DNA of 58,252 bases from Streptomyces hayashii (GCF_024539815.1 NZ_JAHHIU010000005.1:1-58252); one strand, 5' to 3'; counted from the stretch's first letter, positions 1 through 7,795 are shown. The notes: generated by a model not told the origin, from the sequence alone. Numbers and translations are program-made.

Positions 1-320
1 GAGGCGGGGGAGGCCGGGGACGAGTCGCTCATGGGGCCAGTCTCCCAGCCCCCGCCCGGCCGCCCCAATCCGGACCTGCGGCCCGGGGGCGCACCGGCTG
101 CCGCGCGCGAACCGGGGCGCAGATCAGGGACGAGCGGGTGCGACACCTGCGGAGGAGCCGACCCGGAGATGTCCCTGATGTCCGGCCGGAGCGTGGCCCG
201 CGAGGCCCGCACAGGTGCAGGATGGAAGGGACGACGAAGCGGCGCATCGGTGCACCGGTGCGGGCCGTGCCGCCGAGTCGGTCTGATCTCGCCCTAGTGA
301 GCCAACGCCTGGAGGACCGG
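1..320. other. Upstream region without a supported gene
   Basis: No open frame here has a recognisable protein or a convincing ribosome-binding site. The frame of the following gene stays open back to base 138, but that extension is Arg/Gly/Pro-rich, as random GC-rich frames are. The stretch probably holds the promoter and leader of the gene at 321. Confidence 0.4.
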
Positions 321-767
321 ATGATTGCCGAGACCGTCTGTTCCGCCGTCGCCGTGGCCGGCCTGGGCATCGCGGCGGTCACGGCCTACCGCAAGCGCTT
401 CGTGGCCGCGGCCCGTATCGCCGCCTACGCCCTTGTGCCGCTCGGGCTGGTGATGACCGGCGCCGTCGGATGGGTCGTCGACACCGCCTTCAGTCCCACG
501 GCGTGGGCCGGCTTCGTCGTGCTCGGCGGGGCCTGGGCCCTCTTCGCCACCACCCGGGCGGTGGAGCGCCGCCGCGGCGGAACCCGTAAGGAGCGCAGAG
601 CCGCGGCCCGCGCCGCGCGGACGGACGCGGTGGCCCCTGCCGCCTCGGCGCCCTCCCTGGGGCAGGGCTCCCGTCCGGCGTCCCGACCCGCGGCCGCGCC
701 CAGGGCCGGCGGCGGGTCCGACGACTTCAGCGACATCGAGGCCATCCTCAAGAAGCACGGCATATGA
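321..767 (+). CDS. Small membrane protein with basic, disordered C-terminal tail
   Basis: A 148-residue protein. Hydrophobic segments are seen at about residues 2-21, 33-53 and 61-78, suggesting two or three membrane spans. An Arg/Ala-rich linker (82-130) follows, and the protein ends in the acidic-then-basic peptide DDFSDIEAILKKHGI, the kind of short terminal motif often used for protein docking. The ATG at 321 is preceded by GGAGG about six bases upstream, which decides it over the GTG/ATG starts further up. I recognise it only as a conserved Streptomyces-type membrane protein found near ssgB; the function is unknown. Involvement in envelope or sporulation biology is only a guess from location. 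Confidence 0.75.
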   Translation: MIAETVCSAVAVAGLGIAAVTAYRKRFVAAARIAAYALVPLGLVMTGAVGWVVDTAFSPTAWAGFVVLGGAWALFATTRAVERRRGGTRKERRAAARAARTDAVAPAASAPSLGQGSRPASRPAAAPRAGGGSDDFSDIEAILKKHGI

Positions 768-969
768 AGCCTCGGCGGAGACGGAAGGCGTGAGCGGCGC
801 GGTCAGAGCCGCGGCAGGCGGGCCGACCGCCGAAACGACACAGTCGGCCCGCGCATGCGCGGAAATGATCACGGCCTGAAACCGACGTCACGGATTACGG
901 CGAACACCCGCTCAATCCGTGCGTCTTGATCGCGCTCGGGATGCCACCTGCGTCATCATCGCCCGCGAG

Positions 970-1122
970 ATGCTGGACACGACACAGAGCGACGCCGCGC
1001 CACCTCAGGACGAGCCGCGCGGGTGCCTCTTCGCCCTTTCCCAGCCACCGCTGATGATCTTCCTTGCGGTGATCGGGTGTCTGCTGCTCATGGCTTCGCT
1101 GCATGACCTGCTGCTGCTGTGA
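970..1122 (+). CDS. Putative 50-residue single-span membrane peptide
   Basis: Short frame starting at ATG 970. Residues 1-18 are polar and include PPQDEPRG. Residues 27-50 are strongly hydrophobic and end in LHDLLLL, consistent with a C-terminal membrane anchor. Unlike shadow frames in this DNA it is not Arg/Gly/Pro-rich and it sits alone in a 512-base gap between genes. The ribosome-binding site is weak (only GAG near the start). It could be a real small protein or a chance frame; no function can be assigned. Confidence 0.45.
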   Translation: MLDTTQSDAAPPQDEPRGCLFALSQPPLMIFLAVIGCLLLMASLHDLLLL

Positions 1123-1279
1123 GCCGTACCCGCGGTCCCCGGCGTCACCCGCCGGGGCCCGTCGGCATCGAGTGGCCTTCCGGCGCTCCCGCACGGCGAC
1201 GGCGCCCTTCCCGTCCCCCTCCACGCCTTGCCGTCCCCTCCGCACGCGGACGAAATGCCCAGGCCGCGGCCCAGGCCAC

Positions 1280-1840
1280 TCAGCCCGCGGCCTCCTTGCG
1301 GCGCGCCCGGTAGGCGGCCACATGGAGCCGGTTGCCGCAGGTGCGGCTGTCGCAGTACCTGCGCGACCGGTTGCGGGAGAGGTCGACGAAGGCGCGCCGG
1401 CAGTCCGGGGCCTCACATCGCCGCAGCCGCTCCTGCTCCCCGGCGACCACGAAGAACGCCAGCGCCATCCCGCAGTCCGCCGCCAGGTGGTCGGCGACGG
1501 AGGCGCCGGGCGCGAAGTAGTGCACATGCCAGTCGTAGCCGTCGTGGTCGGTGAGACGAGGCGTGGTGCCCGCTGCGGCCACCAGGTCGTTGATCAGTCC
1601 GGCCGCGACCCGGGGGTCCGTCGCTGCGAAGATCCCGGCGAACCGTCCGCGGATCTTGCGCACCGCGGACAGGTCGAGCTCGGAGAGCACGCCGACATCG
1701 CTCATGTCGTGCCCTTGCACGAAGTCTTCGAGGGCGGCGACGTCCGGCAGCGCGTCCGGGGTCGTGCCGTCCTCCGGGGCGGTGTTCACCAGATCCACCA
1801 CGGCGTCGAGCGCACACCGGGTGTCGTGGGTGATCAGCAC
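1280..1840 (-). CDS. CGNR zinc-finger / ABATE-domain putative regulator
   Basis: A 186-residue protein with the two-part architecture of this family: an N-terminal all-alpha ABATE-type (formerly DUF1470) domain, about residues 5-130, and a C-terminal zinc finger. The finger has cysteines at 142, 147, 163 and 168, the last within the signature CGNR, followed by a basic RLHVAAYRARR stretch likely to contact DNA. The GTG at 1840 was chosen because GGGAG lies about eight bases upstream and the protein then begins directly at the conserved domain. Family members are considered probable stress-responsive transcription regulators, but targets are generally unknown. It is transcribed alone, in the same direction as ssgB, which lies upstream. 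Confidence 0.85.
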   Translation of the reverse strand: MLITHDTRCALDAVVDLVNTAPEDGTTPDALPDVAALEDFVQGHDMSDVGVLSELDLSAVRKIRGRFAGIFAATDPRVAAGLINDLVAAAGTTPRLTDHDGYDWHVHYFAPGASVADHLAADCGMALAFFVVAGEQERLRRCEAPDCRRAFVDLSRNRSRRYCDSRTCGNRLHVAAYRARRKEAAG

Positions 1841-2115
1841 GTTTCGCTCCCTGGCCTGGAGGTCGGGCGGGTGCCCGCCGATGCTGGCCGATGGTAGCCG
1901 CACCGGGCCGCCGAACCACGGCCGATCGGGGACCCGGATCGCGTCGGCCCGGAACAGCGGGGGGCCGGGGCAGCGCCCCGGGGGCGGCCGCGGACACGCC
2001 GACGCCGCCCCACGGCAGCCCGTGGCGCGGCGTCGGCGCATACCCTATGCGGTTGTATCAGCCCGAACCGTCTCCCCGAGTGGACGGCGCCGGGCGGCTC
2101 GGTGTGAGCCTCGCC

Positions 2116-2529
2116 CTAGCTCTCCGCCAGGATGTGCGAGAGCTCTTGGTCGAGATCGAAGTGCCGGTGTTCCGTGCCGGGAGGCACGGCCGCGTCCGTC
2201 CGCTTCAGGAAGGACTCCAGAGCTCGCGCCGGGGCCTCCAGCAGGGCTTCGCCCTCAGGAGAGCTCAGAGCGATGCAGACGACGCCCTGACCGTGGCTGC
2301 GCGACGGCCAGACACGGACGTCGCCGGTACCGGTGGGCCGGTGCAGCCCTTCGGCGAGGAGGTCGCGGGCGAACACCCACTCGACGGTCTCTTCGGCTCC
2401 GGTGTGGAAGGTGGCGTGCACGGCGTAGGGGTCGGCCGTGTCGTACCGCAGGCCTGCGGGGACAGGCAGGGAGGACTCGCTCGACACAACGAGGCGCAGG
2501 TGCAGCTCGCAGCTGACCGTGGTGTTCAT
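2116..2529 (-). CDS. ssgB: Sporulation-specific cell-division protein SsgB
   Basis: A 137-residue protein matching the SsgA-like (SALP) family over its full length, beginning MNTTVSCELHLRLVV, which I recognise as SsgB. Established knowledge: SsgB is the archetypal SALP of sporulating actinomycetes. SsgA recruits it to future septation sites, where it in turn recruits FtsZ and positions the Z-rings of sporulation septa in aerial hyphae. An in-frame ATG lies 22 codons upstream, but the family N-terminus and length fix the start at 2529. In S. coelicolor, ssgB transcription depends on the stress sigma factor SigH; see the candidate site at 2609-2617. It is divergent from the TIGR02611 gene. Confidence 0.96.
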   Translation of the reverse strand: MNTTVSCELHLRLVVSSESSLPVPAGLRYDTADPYAVHATFHTGAEETVEWVFARDLLAEGLHRPTGTGDVRVWPSRSHGQGVVCIALSSPEGEALLEAPARALESFLKRTDAAVPPGTEHRHFDLDQELSHILAES

Positions 2530-2608
2530 AAGCGCCAGGGCCTTTCGCTCAGTGTGCGCTCGGGGATTCGCACGTCGGCGAAATCGACATGCCACGTACG
2601 GTGCCGTT

Positions 2609-2617
2609 GTAAACCCC
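2609..2617 (-). promoter_or_regulatory. Candidate SigH/SigB-type -10 element of ssgB
   Basis: Read on the minus strand the bases are GGGGTTTAC, close to the GGGTA(C/T)-like -10 of SigB-family promoters and about 80 bases upstream of the ssgB start. SigH control of ssgB is known from S. coelicolor. That this exact hexamer is the promoter is inference, and no clean -35 was identified. Confidence 0.25.
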
Positions 2618-2681
2618 TCTGCGTGTTTTGCGTGCCTTTACGTAACTCTTCCGGCCGACACCTCGTTCGCGAAGTGCCACC

Positions 2682-2712
2682 ATTCCGGTGACCGGAATCT
2701 CTCGGGTAGGGT
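2682..2712 (+). promoter_or_regulatory. Palindromic operator overlapping a -35 region, with -10 TAGGGT
   Basis: A perfect inverted repeat, ATTCCGGT-G-ACCGGAAT (2682-2698), is followed by TAGGGT (2707-2712), which fits the Streptomyces vegetative -10 consensus TAGRRT. A -35 at 18-base spacing would fall at about 2683-2688, inside the palindrome, so a bound regulator would block polymerase. The gene start ATG lies only eight bases after the -10, implying a leaderless transcript. The site is about 150 bases upstream of divergent ssgB and could affect both genes. Confidence 0.5.
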
Positions 2713-2720
2713 CTGGCTGT

Positions 2721-3182
2721 ATGAATACGGGGAGTGACGAGTCCGGCGACGCGGCCGTGGCGTCGGACGGGGCGAAACCGGACGGAGCGGCACAGGAGCC
2801 GCACGGACAAGGGCTCGGTTCCAGGGCCCCCGAATTCGTCAAGGCGCGGCGCATGCTGCACCTGAGCTGGCAGGTCGGCGTCTTCGTGCTCGGCCTCGCC
2901 GTGGTGGGCGCCGGCATCGTCATGCTGCCGCTCCCCGGTCCCGGCTGGGTCGTGATCTTCGGCGGCATGGCGATCTGGGCGACCGAGTTCGTCTGGGCCC
3001 AGCTGGTGCTCCGCTGGACCAAGCGCAAGGTCACCGAGGCTGCCCAGCGCGCCCTGGACCCGAAGGTCCGGCGCCGCAACATCATCCTGACCTCGGTCGG
3101 CCTGGTGGTCATCGGGGCGGTGCTGGGGGTCTACCTGTGGAAGTTCGGTCTGGAGATGCCCTGGAACATCAAGGACCAGTGA
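2721..3182 (+). CDS. TIGR02611 family membrane protein
   Basis: A 153-residue protein of the actinobacterial TIGR02611 family, recognised by the PGPGW signature (residues 72-76) between two closely spaced hydrophobic segments (about 52-70 and 75-95), and a third span at 121-142. Residues 1-40 are polar and probably disordered and cytoplasmic. The ATG at 2721 is preferred to an in-frame start 11 codons earlier because that earlier start would lie within the operator/promoter. Function unknown. It resembles small membrane proteins co-occurring with sporulation genes and is divergently transcribed from ssgB. A weak GC hairpin follows the stop. Confidence 0.88.
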   Translation: MNTGSDESGDAAVASDGAKPDGAAQEPHGQGLGSRAPEFVKARRMLHLSWQVGVFVLGLAVVGAGIVMLPLPGPGWVVIFGGMAIWATEFVWAQLVLRWTKRKVTEAAQRALDPKVRRRNIILTSVGLVVIGAVLGVYLWKFGLEMPWNIKDQ

Positions 3183-3196
3183 CCCGCGGCGACAGT

Positions 3197-3220
3197 CGGA
3201 CGGGGGCCTCCGTCCGCCTT
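3197..3220 (+). terminator. Possible weak terminator after the TIGR02611 gene
   Basis: Stem CGGACGG / CCGTCCG with a six-base loop directly after the stop codon and before the tRNA-Val gene. No T-run, so only a weak candidate. Confidence 0.35.
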
Positions 3221-3272
3221 CGTACATGGTCACACTCACCCCCTGACATGGGGTAATGTTCTCCCTGCGTCC

Positions 3273-3344
3273 GGGCGATTAGCTCAGTGGGAGAGCGCTT
3301 CGTTCACACCGAAGAGGTCACTGGTTCGAACCCAGTATCGCCCA
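3273..3344 (+). tRNA. tRNA-Val, anticodon CAC (copy 1)
   Basis: A full cloverleaf can be folded: acceptor GGGCGAT/ATCGCCC, D arm GCTC/GAGC, anticodon arm CTTCG-TTCACAC-CGAAG with anticodon CAC, a five-base variable loop, T arm ACTGG-TTCGAAC-CCAGT and discriminator A. The CCA end is not encoded. It is identical over its 72 bases to the second copy at 14201. A possible -10 (TAATGT) lies at 3254-3259. A strong hairpin terminator follows immediately. Confidence 0.98.
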
Positions 3345-3351
3345 CCCGGAA

Positions 3352-3394
3352 CGTCGGCCCGACTGCGAAACCGCAGCCGGGCCGACGCCGTTTT
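3352..3394 (+). terminator. Rho-independent terminator of tRNA-Val copy 1
   Basis: Arms CGTCGGCCCG / CGGGCCGACG with an inner CTGCG/CGCAG stem and AAAC loop, followed by TTTT at 3391-3394. Typical intrinsic terminator eight bases after the tRNA. Confidence 0.85.
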
Positions 3395-3473
3395 CCCGTC
3401 GCTCCCGTCGCTCCCGTCGCTCCCGTCGCTCCCGTCGCTCCCGTCGCTCCCGTCGCTCCCGTCGCTCCCGTCG
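3395..3473. repeat. Tandem array of a 9-base unit, CCCGTCGCT, eight perfect copies plus a partial ninth
   Basis: Perfect units run from 3395 to 3466, followed by CCCGTCG before the pattern breaks. The array begins at the base after the T-run of the tRNA terminator. It encodes nothing convincing; both strands give simple repeat peptides. Such identical short units are prone to slippage and copy-number change. The rest of the gap up to 3694 holds only the NUDIX promoter region. Confidence 0.95.
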
Positions 3474-3668
3474 GGCCGTAAGGGCGGCCCTCTCGGGTGT
3501 CCCTGTGAGGCCCCCGGCAGCCGGTACGTTCCCTCGGCCCGCCGCCGCCCCCCTGAGGCCGGTCTGCTCCGGTTCCCCTGCCCGCCTCATCGGCTTGCGC
3601 CGGTCCCTTTTCTCATCGGGCCGGGCCAGGATGGCGGATCTTCCCAGCGTTCGTTCGGACGTCTGGCA

Positions 3669-3674
3669 TAGGGT
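3669..3674 (+). promoter_or_regulatory. Candidate -10 element (TAGGGT) for the NUDIX gene
   Basis: TAGGGT fits the Streptomyces TAGRRT -10 consensus and lies 20 bases before the ATG at 3695, implying a very short leader. No clear -35 is visible. Confidence 0.4.
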
Positions 3675-3694
3675 CCGGCGGGAGGGGTGGGCGA

Positions 3695-4168
3695 ATGAGT
3701 TTCCGGCTGGCGGCGTACGCCGTGTGCATCGAGGGTGGGCGGGTGCTGCTCGCCCGTCACGTGTCGTCGAAGGGCGAGAGTAACTGGACCCTTCCGGGTG
3801 GCAGGGTTGAGCACGCGGAGGATCCGTTCGACGCGGTGATCCGGGAGGTCGCAGAGGAGACCGGCTGCGATGCGGTGGTGGAACGCCTGCTGGGCGTGGA
3901 CTCCCGGGTGATCCCCGCGGCCGAACGAGCCGTCCCCGGTGGGCCGGAGCATCAGAATGTCGGCGTCTTCTACCGGGTTCGCATCATTGGCGGCCGGCTG
4001 CGGCCGGAGCCGAACGGCGAAATCGCCGTGTCGGTCTGGACGTCGATCCCCGATGTCGCTCGCCTGCGCCGTTCATCGCTGGTCGACGTCGGCCTCGCCC
4101 TGGCTCAGACGCTTCCGGCGTCCGGCCACGTCGCTGCCGTCCCGGTCGGCGGCCTTGTCCAGCACTGA
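3695..4168 (+). CDS. NUDIX hydrolase
   Basis: A 157-residue protein with a complete Nudix box Gx5Ex7REUxEExGU: G36, E42, R50-E51, E54-E55 and G57. This helix binds Mg2+ and hydrolyses a nucleoside diphosphate linked to another group. The substrate cannot be read from the sequence; candidates are nucleotide sugars, oxidised dNTPs or dinucleoside polyphosphates. The start ATG has GGGAGGGG about nine bases upstream. It is monocistronic, lies between a tRNA-Val gene and the carbohydrate operon, and is followed by a repeat-rich gap. Confidence 0.93.
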   Translation: MSFRLAAYAVCIEGGRVLLARHVSSKGESNWTLPGGRVEHAEDPFDAVIREVAEETGCDAVVERLLGVDSRVIPAAERAVPGGPEHQNVGVFYRVRIIGGRLRPEPNGEIAVSVWTSIPDVARLRRSSLVDVGLALAQTLPASGHVAAVPVGGLVQH

Positions 4169-4195
4169 GGCGCGATCAGCATCCGAACCGAAGGC

Positions 4196-4312
4196 GCCTC
4201 CGTACCGACCGTGCCTCCAAACCGACCGCCGCCTCCGTACCGACCGCACCTCCGTCCGATCGCTCCTGCGAACTGCCCGCTCCTCCTGACCGACCCCTCC
4301 TCCAAACCGACC
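4196..4312. repeat. Degenerate short direct repeats, GCCTCCRWACCGACC type
   Basis: Near-identical 15-base copies occur at 4196-4210, 4213-4227 and 4231-4245, with degraded versions at about 4249-4261 and 4298-4312. They lie in the 484-base gap after the NUDIX gene, which otherwise holds no supported gene and, near its end, the operator and promoter region of the sugar operon. Origin is unclear: a decayed tandem array or a multi-site binding region. Confidence 0.7.
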
Positions 4313-4593
4313 CCTCGTTTCTCTCACGCACCATCAGTTCGCCTGCCCGCCAACCGGATCCGTCCAGGCCACGACCGACCTGCATCCCAGAGGCGGGTTT
4401 CAGCCGTTCGCCCCTCGGGGTCGAGACCTGATTCACAGGTCGCTGTGCCGAACGAAGGCCCCTCACCAGGAGCTTCGCGCTCGGGTGGAAGTCGAACCGT
4501 CCGGGATCGGCCGTCTCGCCGCACAGTCGCCGCACAAGAAATTCCTGTCCGAATCATTGACGCTCCCTCAACCCCCTCGTACCTTGTGCCAGC

Positions 4594-4616
4594 AAGCGCT
4601 TTCTTGAAACGATTCA
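4594..4616 (+). promoter_or_regulatory. Candidate LacI/GalR-family operator upstream of the sugar ABC operon
   Basis: AAGCGCTTTC at 4594-4603 is followed by the near-palindrome TGAAACGATTCA at 4605-4616. Both resemble LacI-family half-sites with the central CG typical of these operators. The block lies 37 bases before the GTG start of the binding-protein gene, in the position for repression of the operon. No LacI-type gene is in the window, so the regulator must be elsewhere. Site by inspection; function inferred. Confidence 0.55.
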
Positions 4617-4652
4617 TGCAAGCGGCAACGACGCTGCGGGGAGGGCCCGACT

Positions 4653-5942
4653 GTGGGAACCAGCAGGAAAGTTGAGAGGCGAACGATCCTCAAGGCCGCG
4701 GGGGCGACGGCGGCCACGCTGGGCCTGGCCGCGACCACCGGGTGCGGGGGAGACAGTGGGACCTCCGCCGACGGGACGGTGACGATCCGTTACGCGTGGT
4801 GGGGTGGCGAGCCGCGCACCATCGCCATCAAGAAGACGATCGCGCTCTTCGAGAAGAAGTACCCGAAGATCAAGATCAAGCCCGAATTCACCGACTACGA
4901 GGCGTTCTGGGAGAAGTTCCAGACCCAGGCCTCCGGCGGGAATCCGCCGGATGTTTTCCAGAATGCGGTCGGCTTTCTGCGCAAGTACGACAAGCGCGGT
5001 GTTCTGATGGATCTCAAGGCGCAGGCGGACGCGGGGAACCTGAACCTGAAGAACTTCCGCAACGGCGTTCTGGCGAACGGTCAGGTCGACGGCAAGCAGA
5101 TCGGCATACCCGTCGGCGCCAACACCATGGCGCTCGTGATCGACCAGAAGGCTTTCAAGAAGGCGGGCGTCGAGGCGAAGTTCGGCTGGACCTGGAACGA
5201 CTACTTCGCCGCGCTGCAGACGATCCAGGACAAGCTGAAGATCGCCGGTGACACCGGCTACTTCGGCATCATGTACCTCTACGACCTGTACCTGCGGCAG
5301 AACGGCAAGGCCTTCTTCACCGACAGCGCTCTCGGGTTCACCGAGGCCGATCTGACCCAGTGGTGGGAGGACGGCTACAAGCGCGTGAAGTCCGGTCTCG
5401 TCGCCGATCCCAAGAAGATCGAGCAGGTCAAGCCGAAGTCGGGTCTCTCGGCGGGCCTCGCCGCCTCCGAGTTCACCTGGGACAACTTCTCCATCCGCTA
5501 CCAGGGCGAGGGCGACTCCGACTACGGGCTCGCGCCGATCCCGACCACGGACGGCAAGAACACCGGTCAGTACCTCGGTTCGCTGATGCTGAGCGCCTTC
5601 TCCGGGACCAAGCACCCCAAGGAGGTCGCCCAGTTCATCGACTTCATGGTGCACGACCCCGAGGTCGGCAAGATCATGGGCTACGACCGCGGCATCCTCG
5701 CCACCACCGAGCAGTACGACGCCTTCAAGCCGACCGACCCCAACAACAAGGGCGTCGCGGCCTACGAGGACGAGGTAGCCAAGGCGGGCGTCCTCGGCAA
5801 GATCACCCCGCACCCGTCCGGTGCGGACGTCGTCGAGGCGGCCTTCCTGCGGATCGGCGCTGAGGTCGCCCAGGGCAAGACCAAGCCGGCCGACGCCGCG
5901 AAGGCGCTGTTCAGCGAGGCCAAGGCCGCGTTCGCGGGCTGA
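4653..5942 (+). CDS. Carbohydrate ABC transporter substrate-binding lipoprotein
   Basis: A 429-residue extracellular solute-binding protein of the family-1 sugar type. The N-terminus carries a twin-arginine signal (ERRTILKAAG) and a lipobox ending at Cys31 (TTGC), so it is likely Tat-exported and lipid-anchored. The aromatic-rich WWGGEP start of the mature fold and YAFxxxx-type repeats fit oligosaccharide binding. The GTG at 4653 has GGGAGG about ten bases upstream. It is the first gene of an operon with two permeases, a YesL-like protein and a YetA-like protein, and has no ATPase beside it; Streptomyces sugar importers commonly share the ATPase MsiK. Substrate is inferred only: a plant-polysaccharide fragment such as pectin oligosaccharide is possible. 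Confidence 0.93.
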   Translation: MGTSRKVERRTILKAAGATAATLGLAATTGCGGDSGTSADGTVTIRYAWWGGEPRTIAIKKTIALFEKKYPKIKIKPEFTDYEAFWEKFQTQASGGNPPDVFQNAVGFLRKYDKRGVLMDLKAQADAGNLNLKNFRNGVLANGQVDGKQIGIPVGANTMALVIDQKAFKKAGVEAKFGWTWNDYFAALQTIQDKLKIAGDTGYFGIMYLYDLYLRQNGKAFFTDSALGFTEADLTQWWEDGYKRVKSGLVADPKKIEQVKPKSGLSAGLAASEFTWDNFSIRYQGEGDSDYGLAPIPTTDGKNTGQYLGSLMLSAFSGTKHPKEVAQFIDFMVHDPEVGKIMGYDRGILATTEQYDAFKPTDPNNKGVAAYEDEVAKAGVLGKITPHPSGADVVEAAFLRIGAEVAQGKTKPADAAKALFSEAKAAFAG

Positions 5943-5956
5943 GGGGACGTACCACC

Positions 5957-6913
5957 ATGACGCTCGTCAAGGAAGCGCCCGTGCGCCCGGCGAAGAAGCG
6001 GTCCGCCGCTCCCGCCGCCGGGCGGCGCGGGCGGCGGCGCGAGAACATCGCCGGCTATCTCTTCATGTCACCGTGGATCGCGGGGTTCGCGCTGCTCACC
6101 GCGGGGCCGATGATCGCGTCGCTCTACTACGCGTTCACCAGCTACAACCTGTTCACGCCGCCGAAGTGGGTGGGCCTGGACAACTTCACGACGATGTTCC
6201 AGGACCCGCGCTGGCAGAAGTCGGTGCAGGTCACGCTGAAGTACGTCGTCGTGGCGACACCGCTGAAGCTGCTCCTCGCGCTGGGGGTGGCGCTGCTGCT
6301 CGCGCAGAAGCGGCGCGGACAGGCCCTGTACCGGGCCGCGTTCTACATGCCGTCGCTCATCGGGGCCAGTGTCTCCGTGGGCTTCGTGTGGCGGGCGCTG
6401 TTCTCCGACGACGCCGTGGTCGACCGTACGCAGAAGATCTTCGGGCTCGACGTCGGCGGCTGGATCGGCAACCCGGACTACGTCCTGTACGCCCTGGTGG
6501 CGCTGAGCATCTGGCAGTTCGGCGCGCCGATGGTGATCTTCCTGGCGGGTCTCAAGCAGGTGCCGCAGGAGCTGTACGAGGCCGCCGAGATGGACGGGGC
6601 CGGCCCCTTCCGCCGGTTCTGGAACATCACGCTGCCGATGATCTCCCCGGTCCTCTTCTTCAACGTGCTGCTGGAGTCGATCCACGCGTTCCAGGTGTTC
6701 GGCTCGGCGTACGTCGTCTCCGACACCCGGTGCGGACCGGCCGACGCCACGTTGGTCTATACCTGTTACCTGTATCAGAAGGGCTTCAAGGAGGCCCAGA
6801 TGGGCTTCGCCTCCGCGATGGCCTGGACGCTGGTAGTGGCGGTGGCACTGGTCACGGCGGTGCTGTTCTGGTCGCAGAAGAAGTGGGTGCACTACGAGGA
6901 GGCCGCCAAGTGA
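5957..6913 (+). CDS. Sugar ABC transporter permease 1 (MalF/UgpA/LplB type)
   Basis: A 318-residue inner-membrane protein with six predicted spans after an Arg/Lys-rich cytoplasmic start (residues 11-28). The EAA loop (about 207-227, YEAAEMDGAG...NITLP) is the docking surface for the ATPase. The gene starts 14 bases after the lipoprotein stop and its own stop overlaps the next permease start by four bases, so the two permeases are translationally coupled. It should pair with the second permease as a heterodimeric pore for the sugar delivered by the lipoprotein. Confidence 0.94.
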   Translation: MTLVKEAPVRPAKKRSAAPAAGRRGRRRENIAGYLFMSPWIAGFALLTAGPMIASLYYAFTSYNLFTPPKWVGLDNFTTMFQDPRWQKSVQVTLKYVVVATPLKLLLALGVALLLAQKRRGQALYRAAFYMPSLIGASVSVGFVWRALFSDDAVVDRTQKIFGLDVGGWIGNPDYVLYALVALSIWQFGAPMVIFLAGLKQVPQELYEAAEMDGAGPFRRFWNITLPMISPVLFFNVLLESIHAFQVFGSAYVVSDTRCGPADATLVYTCYLYQKGFKEAQMGFASAMAWTLVVAVALVTAVLFWSQKKWVHYEEAAK

Positions 6914-7785
6914 CCACTGCCACCACTCCCGTCGCGCGCGCCGCGAGCGAGCGCCGGCGCATCGGCTCCCTCGTCTGGCATCTCAGCGCGCTGCTCGTGC
7001 TCGCGGTCGTCCTCTACCCGGTGATCTGGGTGCTCGGGGCCTCGTTCAAGCCCAGCAAGGACATCATCGCCAGCCTGGACCTGTTGCCCGCCAAGCCGGT
7101 CTGGGCGAACTTCTCCGGGCTCGCCGACGGCATCTCCGGGATCTCCATCGGCAGCTTCTTCACCAATTCGCTGATGTACGCCGTCCTGGCCGTGGCCGGC
7201 GTGGTGCTCTCCAGCTCGCTGACGGCGTACGCCTTCGCCAAGATCCGCTTCGCCGGGCGGAACCTGCTGTTCACCCTGATGATCGGCACGCTGCTGTTGC
7301 CGTACCACGTGCTGCTCATTCCGCAGTACGTGCTGTTCCGCAACCTCGGCTACATAGACACGCTGGTACCGCTCGTGGCGGGCAAGTTCCTGGCCACGGA
7401 GGCGTTCTTCGTCTTCCTGATGGTCCAGTTCATGCGCGGACTGCCGCGCGAGCTGGACGAGGCCGCCAAGCTGGACGGCTGCGGGCACCTGAGGACCTAC
7501 TGGTCCATCGTGCTGCCGCTGAGCCGCCCCGCGATCATCACCAGCGCCATCTTCGCCTTCATCAACGCGTGGAACGACTTCATGGGCCCGTTGATCTACC
7601 TCAACACCCCCTCCAAGTACACGGTCTCGCTCGGTCTGATGATGTTCCGCGACCAGGAGGGCATCTCCAACTACGGCAGCATGATCGCGATGTCGCTGGT
7701 GGCGCTCGTCCCGGTCGTCGCCTTCTTCATGGCCTTCCAGCGCCATCTCATCGACGGCATGGCGACCTCCGGACTGAAGGGCTGA
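6910..7785 (+). CDS. Sugar ABC transporter permease 2 (MalG/UgpE type)
   Basis: A 291-residue membrane protein with about six spans and an EAA loop at residues 184-203 (DEAAKLDGCG...IVLP). The GTG at 6910 overlaps the previous stop (GTGA), the usual coupling signal in this genome, and gives the expected family length; the same frame is open far upstream but that part is a shadow of the first permease. It ends with the typical MalG-family C-terminus. The YesL-like gene follows after ten bases. Confidence 0.94.
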   Translation: MTTATTPVARAASERRRIGSLVWHLSALLVLAVVLYPVIWVLGASFKPSKDIIASLDLLPAKPVWANFSGLADGISGISIGSFFTNSLMYAVLAVAGVVLSSSLTAYAFAKIRFAGRNLLFTLMIGTLLLPYHVLLIPQYVLFRNLGYIDTLVPLVAGKFLATEAFFVFLMVQFMRGLPRELDEAAKLDGCGHLRTYWSIVLPLSRPAIITSAIFAFINAWNDFMGPLIYLNTPSKYTVSLGLMMFRDQEGISNYGSMIAMSLVALVPVVAFFMAFQRHLIDGMATSGLKG

Positions 7786-7795
7786 GGCGGTCACC

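Noticed and set aside
3273..3344. tRNA-Val as an attachment site of an integrated element
   Set aside because: No integrase, excisionase or phage-like gene lies between the two tRNA genes and their downstream flanks do not match.
3395..3473. CRISPR array
   Set aside because: The nine-base units are contiguous, with no spacers; it is a simple tandem repeat.
3287..3590. Frames encoding PVAPVA or RRERRE repeat peptides over the tRNA and tandem array
   Set aside because: They run through the tRNA gene and are direct translations of the nine-base repeat.
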